From NCBI GenBank assembly GCA_050008495.1, contig JBEKMN010000007.1, forward strand, positions 1-64,000: a stretch of 64,000 bases of DNA, given 5' to 3'. The position numbers and the translations under genes were made by a program. Source of the DNA: CAVROP01 sp050008495. Its GTDB lineage: Bacteria; Acidobacteriota; Terriglobia; UBA7540. Position 1 is the first letter of the stretch. Each line of letters starts with the position of its first letter. This document shows, in pieces, positions 60,421-64,000 of the stretch. The notes beneath the pieces are model-generated. The model did not search any database. It saw only the letters and a list, made by a program, of their open reading frames with translations, and was not told the DNA's origin.

Positions 60421-61634
60421 GCCAATCAGAAATCACAAATCACAAATCACAAATGAAAGAAGCCGTGATCGTCTCGATCGCCCGGACGGCGGTGGGCAAA
60501 GCGCCGCGCGGGACGCTCCGCAACACGCGGCCGGACGAGATGGCCGCGGCGGCCATACGTGAGGTGTTGCGGCGGGCGCCGGGGCTCGACTCGAGCGAGG
60601 TCGAGGACGTGATCCTCGGCTGCGCGATGCCGGAAGCTGAACAGGGGAACAACGTGGCGCGGGTCGCGTCACTGCGCGCCGGTTTGCCGGTGAGCTGTTC
60701 GGCGATGACGATCAACCGATTCTGCTCGTCAGGCCTTCAGGCCATCGCCGTCGCTTCCGAGCGGATCATGGCCGGCTTCGCCGAGGTTGTGGTAGCGGGC
60801 GGCACGGAAACCATGAGCATGATTCCCATGGGCGGGTATCATTTTGCGCCCAATCCCTACCTGATCGAGCATTATCCTGATTCCTATCTCAACATGGGCT
60901 TGACGGCTGAAAACCTGGCGCGAAAGTACAAGATTACGCGCCAGCGGCAGGATGAGTTTGCCCTACGGAGTCACCAGCGGGCGTTGGCAGCGATTGCGGA
61001 AGGCCGATTTAAAGATGAGATCGTTCCGCTCGAAGTGGTCGAGGTCAGCCCGAACGGCAAGGACAAACCGCAGACGCGCCAGCTCCGCTTCGACACCGAC
61101 GAGGGACCGCGCGGCGACACGTCCTTGGATGCACTGGCCAAGTTGAAGCCTGCCTTCCATGCCCACGGCACGGTCACTGCGGGAAACGCCTCGCAGATGA
61201 GCGACGGCGCCGCTGCCGCCCTGTTGATGTCGGCGGAGAAAGCCAGGACTCTGGGACTCAAACCGCTCGCCCGGTTCGTGAGCTTCGCCACGGCGGGGTG
61301 CTTACCGGAGGAGATGGGCATCGGCCCGATCTACGCGGTCCCCAAAGCGCTGAAGTTGGCGGGCCTGAATCTCTCCAACATCGCGGTCATTGAATTGAAT
61401 GAAGCTTTCGCTGCCCAGGCTCTTTCAGTGATCGACTTGGCGGAACTCGACCCGGAGCGAGTGAACGTCAACGGCGGAGCCATCGCTCTGGGCCATCCTC
61501 TGGGTTGCACGGGAGCCAAGCTCACGGCTACCCTGCTCGGGGAATTGAAACGGCGCAACGCCAAGTACGGCATGGTCACGATGTGTGTGGGCGGCGGGAT
61601 GGGAGCGGCCGGGATTTTTGAGAATCTGCAATAA
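60417..61634 (+). CDS. fadA: Acetyl-CoA C-acyltransferase (thiolase)
   Basis: A 405-residue thiolase with the active-site cysteine in TINRFCSSGLQAIA, GGTETMSMIPMGGY, ELNEAFAAQAL, the catalytic His in GGAIALGHPLGCTG and the second Cys in MVTMCVGGGMG. It cleaves 3-ketoacyl-CoA to acetyl-CoA. The normal family start corresponds to the internal ATG 60453 (KEAVIVSIARTAVGK), which has no ribosome site because an AATCACAA tandem repeat precedes it. ATG 60417 has GAGG five bases upstream and overlaps the preceding gene, so a 12-residue repeat-encoded leader (SQSEITNHKSQ) is probably translated. Confidence 0.93.
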   Translation: MSQSEITNHKSQMKEAVIVSIARTAVGKAPRGTLRNTRPDEMAAAAIREVLRRAPGLDSSEVEDVILGCAMPEAEQGNNVARVASLRAGLPVSCSAMTINRFCSSGLQAIAVASERIMAGFAEVVVAGGTETMSMIPMGGYHFAPNPYLIEHYPDSYLNMGLTAENLARKYKITRQRQDEFALRSHQRALAAIAEGRFKDEIVPLEVVEVSPNGKDKPQTRQLRFDTDEGPRGDTSLDALAKLKPAFHAHGTVTAGNASQMSDGAAAALLMSAEKARTLGLKPLARFVSFATAGCLPEEMGIGPIYAVPKALKLAGLNLSNIAVIELNEAFAAQALSVIDLAELDPERVNVNGGAIALGHPLGCTGAKLTATLLGELKRRNAKYGMVTMCVGGGMGAAGIFENLQ

Positions 61635-61681
61635 TAAAGCAGAAACTAAAAATCAGAAAATGGGTCGTGTGGAAATCATAA

Positions 61682-63487
61682 ATGCCAATCCAAAATCCAG
61701 AATCTAAAATCCAAAATCCGAAAGGCGGGAGTTTCTTAATCGAGGCTCGGTCGCCCGGCGAGGTGTTCACTCCGGAAGACATGACCGACCAGCACAAGCT
61801 GATCGCCCAAACCGCCCGGGAGTTCGTCACGCAAGAGATTGTGCCTCGCGCGCAAGAGATGGAAGACAAGAAGCCGGGATTGATGCGGGAGCTTTTGAAA
61901 AAGGCTGCTGAAGTCGGTCTGTCCGCGACGGACATCCCCCAGAAGTTTGGCGGCTTGGAACTGGACAGGATTTCTTCCGTGATCGTAGCCGAAAAGATGG
62001 CGCGCAACGGATCGTGGGCGGCGACCGTGGGGGCGCAGGCGGGGATAGGAATTCTGCCCATTGCTTTCTTCGGCACCGAGGAGCAGAAGGCTAAGTATCT
62101 TCCCAAACTCGCCAGCGCCGAATGGGTGGGAGCCTATTCCTTAAGCGAAGCAAGCTCGGGCTCGGACGCCATGAGCATCAAGGCCAAAGCGGTCCTCAGC
62201 TCCGATGCGAAACACTACATCTTGAACGGCACGAAGATGTGGGTAACCAACGGCGGCATTGCCGACGTGTACGTGGTGTTTGCGAAGGTGGACGGGGAAA
62301 AGTTCACGGCGTTCATTGTGGAGCGGGGGTTCCCGGGGGTTTCGGCGGGTGCGGAAGAGCACAAGATGGGCATTCGCGGTTCTTCCACGACGCCGCTGAA
62401 TCTCGAAAGCGTCCCAGTGCCTGTGGAGAACGTCTTGGGCGAGATCGGGAAGGGGCACTTGATCGCCTTTAACATTTTGAACGTGGGACGGCTGAAACTC
62501 GGCGCGGGTTGCGTGGGAGGCTGCAAATACCTTGTCTCCGACGCGCTCCAGTGGGCCAAGGAGCGCGAGGCGTTCGGCCGCAGAATCGCAGACTTCGGCC
62601 TCATCAAGGAGAAGTTGGGCGAAATGGTAGCGCGCACTTTTGCCGGCGAAAGCGTTTCCTATCGCACCACAGGATTGGTGGATGCGCGGCTGGAAGGATT
62701 CGACCGAGGAGATCCCACTGCGCCCAAGCACATCATGGAAGCTTTGCAGGAGTACGCGGTCGAATGCTCGATCTTGAAGGTGATGGGGACAGAGACGTTG
62801 GACTATGTCACCGACGAGACTGTACAGATCTACGGTGGCTACGGCTTCTCGAGCGACTATGAAGTGGAACGGACCTACCGAGACCAGCGTGTGAACCGCA
62901 TCTTCGAAGGCACCAATGAAATCAACCGGCTGTTGATCACGGACATGCTCATGAAACGGTCGATGAAGGGCCAGCTTGCGTTAATTCCCGCGGCCCAGAA
63001 ACTCCTCGACGAAATCTTGGGAATGGGGCCTGGGGACGAGTTGCCGCACGATCAACCGCTCGGCGAAGAGACAAGGCTGGTTGAAGGCGCCAAGAAGGTG
63101 GTCCTGCTGGTGGCCGGAAGCGCTGTTCAGCGCTTCCTGATGGGACTGGAAAAAGAGCAGGAGGTAATCGGCATACTCAGTAACCTGGTGATGGACGTTT
63201 ACGCCATGGAAAGCGCGCTGCTTCGGACCTTGAAGAAGCTCTCCGCGAGGCCGTCCGAAGCTTGCGCGGCGGAGATCGCCGCCACTCGAGTGTTCACCTA
63301 TGATGCCTGCGATCGCATGGAGGTTGAGGCGCGCCGCGCGCTGGCGCGCATCGCCGAAGGAGACACACTTCGCACCCAACTCGCCGTGCTGAGGCGTTTC
63401 TTGCGGCGCACGCCCCCCGATACCATCGCGTTGCGGCGGCAAATCGCGGACCGTGCGCTGGAGCTGAATCGCTACCCGTTCGCCTGA
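61682..63487 (+). CDS. fadE: Acyl-CoA dehydrogenase (FadE-like, long form)
   Basis: A 601-residue flavoenzyme. Domains in order: helical N-domain (QHKLIAQTAREFVTQEIVP), beta domain (AYSLSEASSGSDAMSI, WVTNGGIADVYVVFAKV), helical C-domain with REAFGRRIADFGLIKEKL, VQIYGGYGFSSDYEVER and RIFEGTNEINRLL, plus the extra C-terminal region of long Bacillus-type FadE. It makes the first double bond of beta-oxidation. The N-terminus (PIQNPESKIQNPKGGS) is encoded by an AATCCAAAATC repeat, and the recognisable protein begins near FLIEARSP. GGAA lies eight bases before the ATG. Confidence 0.92.
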   Translation: MPIQNPESKIQNPKGGSFLIEARSPGEVFTPEDMTDQHKLIAQTAREFVTQEIVPRAQEMEDKKPGLMRELLKKAAEVGLSATDIPQKFGGLELDRISSVIVAEKMARNGSWAATVGAQAGIGILPIAFFGTEEQKAKYLPKLASAEWVGAYSLSEASSGSDAMSIKAKAVLSSDAKHYILNGTKMWVTNGGIADVYVVFAKVDGEKFTAFIVERGFPGVSAGAEEHKMGIRGSSTTPLNLESVPVPVENVLGEIGKGHLIAFNILNVGRLKLGAGCVGGCKYLVSDALQWAKEREAFGRRIADFGLIKEKLGEMVARTFAGESVSYRTTGLVDARLEGFDRGDPTAPKHIMEALQEYAVECSILKVMGTETLDYVTDETVQIYGGYGFSSDYEVERTYRDQRVNRIFEGTNEINRLLITDMLMKRSMKGQLALIPAAQKLLDEILGMGPGDELPHDQPLGEETRLVEGAKKVVLLVAGSAVQRFLMGLEKEQEVIGILSNLVMDVYAMESALLRTLKKLSARPSEACAAEIAATRVFTYDACDRMEVEARRALARIAEGDTLRTQLAVLRRFLRRTPPDTIALRRQIADRALELNRYPFA

Positions 63488-63489
63488 AA

Positions 63490-63885
63490 CTACAATCCTT
63501 TCAGGGCTTTTGCGGCGCCTGCGAGATCGGAGACGGCGAGTACGATATCCGCCTTCTTGCCGTTTTCCGTAACGCTGCCGTAGCCGTAATCCACGTTGAT
63601 GTTCGCTGCGCCCAGACGCGTTCCGACCTCCCCTAAAGTCCCCGCCTCGTTGGCAAGCGTGACGCACAAAACCTCCTCCTCTGTGCTACGGATGCCGAGG
63701 TTTGCCAGGACCTTTTTCGCTTTTGCCGGACTGCTGACGAGCAGATGAAGGGGACTCTCGCCGGTAATGCTCCAGGCGGAGAATGCGGTGATGTTGACCT
63801 TCGCTTTTCCCAGAGCTTCGGTGATTCGGCCGAGTTCTCCGGGCTTGCTTTCTAACCAAGCGGTGATCTGTTTTGCTTTGGGCAT
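63490..63885 (-). CDS. Double ACT-domain protein, probable amino-acid-sensing regulator
   Basis: A 131-residue protein made of two ACT domains: ITAWLESKPGELGRITEAL (residues 7-70) and VLCVTLANEAGTLGEVGTRL (72-131), each with the beta-alpha-beta ligand-binding motif including the conserved Gly. Stand-alone double ACT proteins bind small ligands, often amino acids, and control enzyme activity. GGGAGG precedes the ATG at about 11 bases. It ends two bases from the stop of the acyl-CoA dehydrogenase gene on the opposite strand. Confidence 0.85.
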   Translation of the reverse strand: MPKAKQITAWLESKPGELGRITEALGKAKVNITAFSAWSITGESPLHLLVSSPAKAKKVLANLGIRSTEEEVLCVTLANEAGTLGEVGTRLGAANINVDYGYGSVTENGKKADIVLAVSDLAGAAKALKGL

Positions 63886-64000
63886 GGTAAAATCGCCTCC
63901 CTGAATTGTGACTGAGTGATGATAAAATACTTCTTCCCGTTCAGCTTGTAAAGGAGAGTCCGGGTGGTGTTCGAATTTGAGCGTAGCGCGGTCCTTTAGA

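Noticed and set aside
1..64000. CRISPR array or prophage
   Set aside because: Direct repeats present are degenerate and lack regular unique spacers; no cas, integrase, transposase or phage structural genes were seen.
63960..64000. Possible gene start after GGAGAGTCCGG at the right edge
   Set aside because: The frame from GTG (VFEFERSAVL) meets a TAG before the window ends.

Overview
The window looks like a chromosomal piece from a soil-type Acidobacteriota genome, probably a metagenome-assembled or environmental isolate. The clues are an orphan double-FtsX permease of the type common in that phylum, an Oar-like TonB receptor with a carboxypeptidase-regulatory-like domain, many Tat-exported Gfo/Idh/MocA and enolase-superfamily proteins, a PQQ dehydrogenase, and GC-rich DNA full of short palindromic intergenic repeats. 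The taxonomic call is inference; there is no rRNA gene in the window.

Layout. 0-1 kb: a broken Crp/Fnr regulator and tRNA-Arg(CCG). 1-5.8 kb (minus): three tandem exported amidohydrolase-fold proteins, only the middle one keeping its metal ligands. 6-14.4 kb (minus): a Tat-type TIM-barrel protein, a Gfo/Idh/MocA oxidoreductase, a two-domain alpha/beta hydrolase, a PQQ dehydrogenase fused to a five-haem cytochrome c7-like tail, and a jelly-roll protein. 14.7-21.7 kb: a beta-helix protein, a nucleotide-sugar dehydrogenase, an enolase-superfamily protein and a second Gfo/Idh/MocA protein. 21.7-22.7 kb: a repeat-filled gene-free kilobase headed by a good sigma70-like promoter. 22.7-29.7 kb: the orphan permease, then a co-directional TIM-barrel / SDR / glycoside-hydrolase-like set. 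29.9-34.5 kb: carD, a metallophosphoesterase, an adhesin-fold lipoprotein, a YHS protein and L-rhamnonate dehydratase. 34.6-43 kb: three PIN-domain toxin-antitoxin pairs around typA, an alpha-L-rhamnosidase (GH78) and a DUF2961 protein. 43-56 kb: TonB receptor, GH28 pectinase, enolase-superfamily enzyme, Gfo/Idh/MocA protein, SDR, glpD, KDPG-type aldolase and a KDG-type kinase. 57.6-63.5 kb: a fatty-acid beta-oxidation operon (fadN-like, four-helix-bundle gene, thiolase, acyl-CoA dehydrogenase), then an ACT-domain protein.

How the genes may work together. The middle of the window reads as equipment for plant pectin, especially rhamnogalacturonan: GH28 and GH78 release galacturonate and rhamnose, the TonB receptor could import oligomers, and rhamnonate dehydratase, SDRs, the 2-keto-3-deoxy-acid aldolase and the kinase could take the sugar acids to pyruvate. 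A striking number of the sugar-acid enzymes carry twin-arginine leaders, suggesting an extracytoplasmic sugar oxidation/dehydration compartment. The most unusual small-scale signal is that short dispersed repeats sit on gene boundaries: they encode N-terminal leaders of the thiolase and acyl-CoA dehydrogenase and the end of the aldolase, and typA appears to have lost any standard start codon to one of them.
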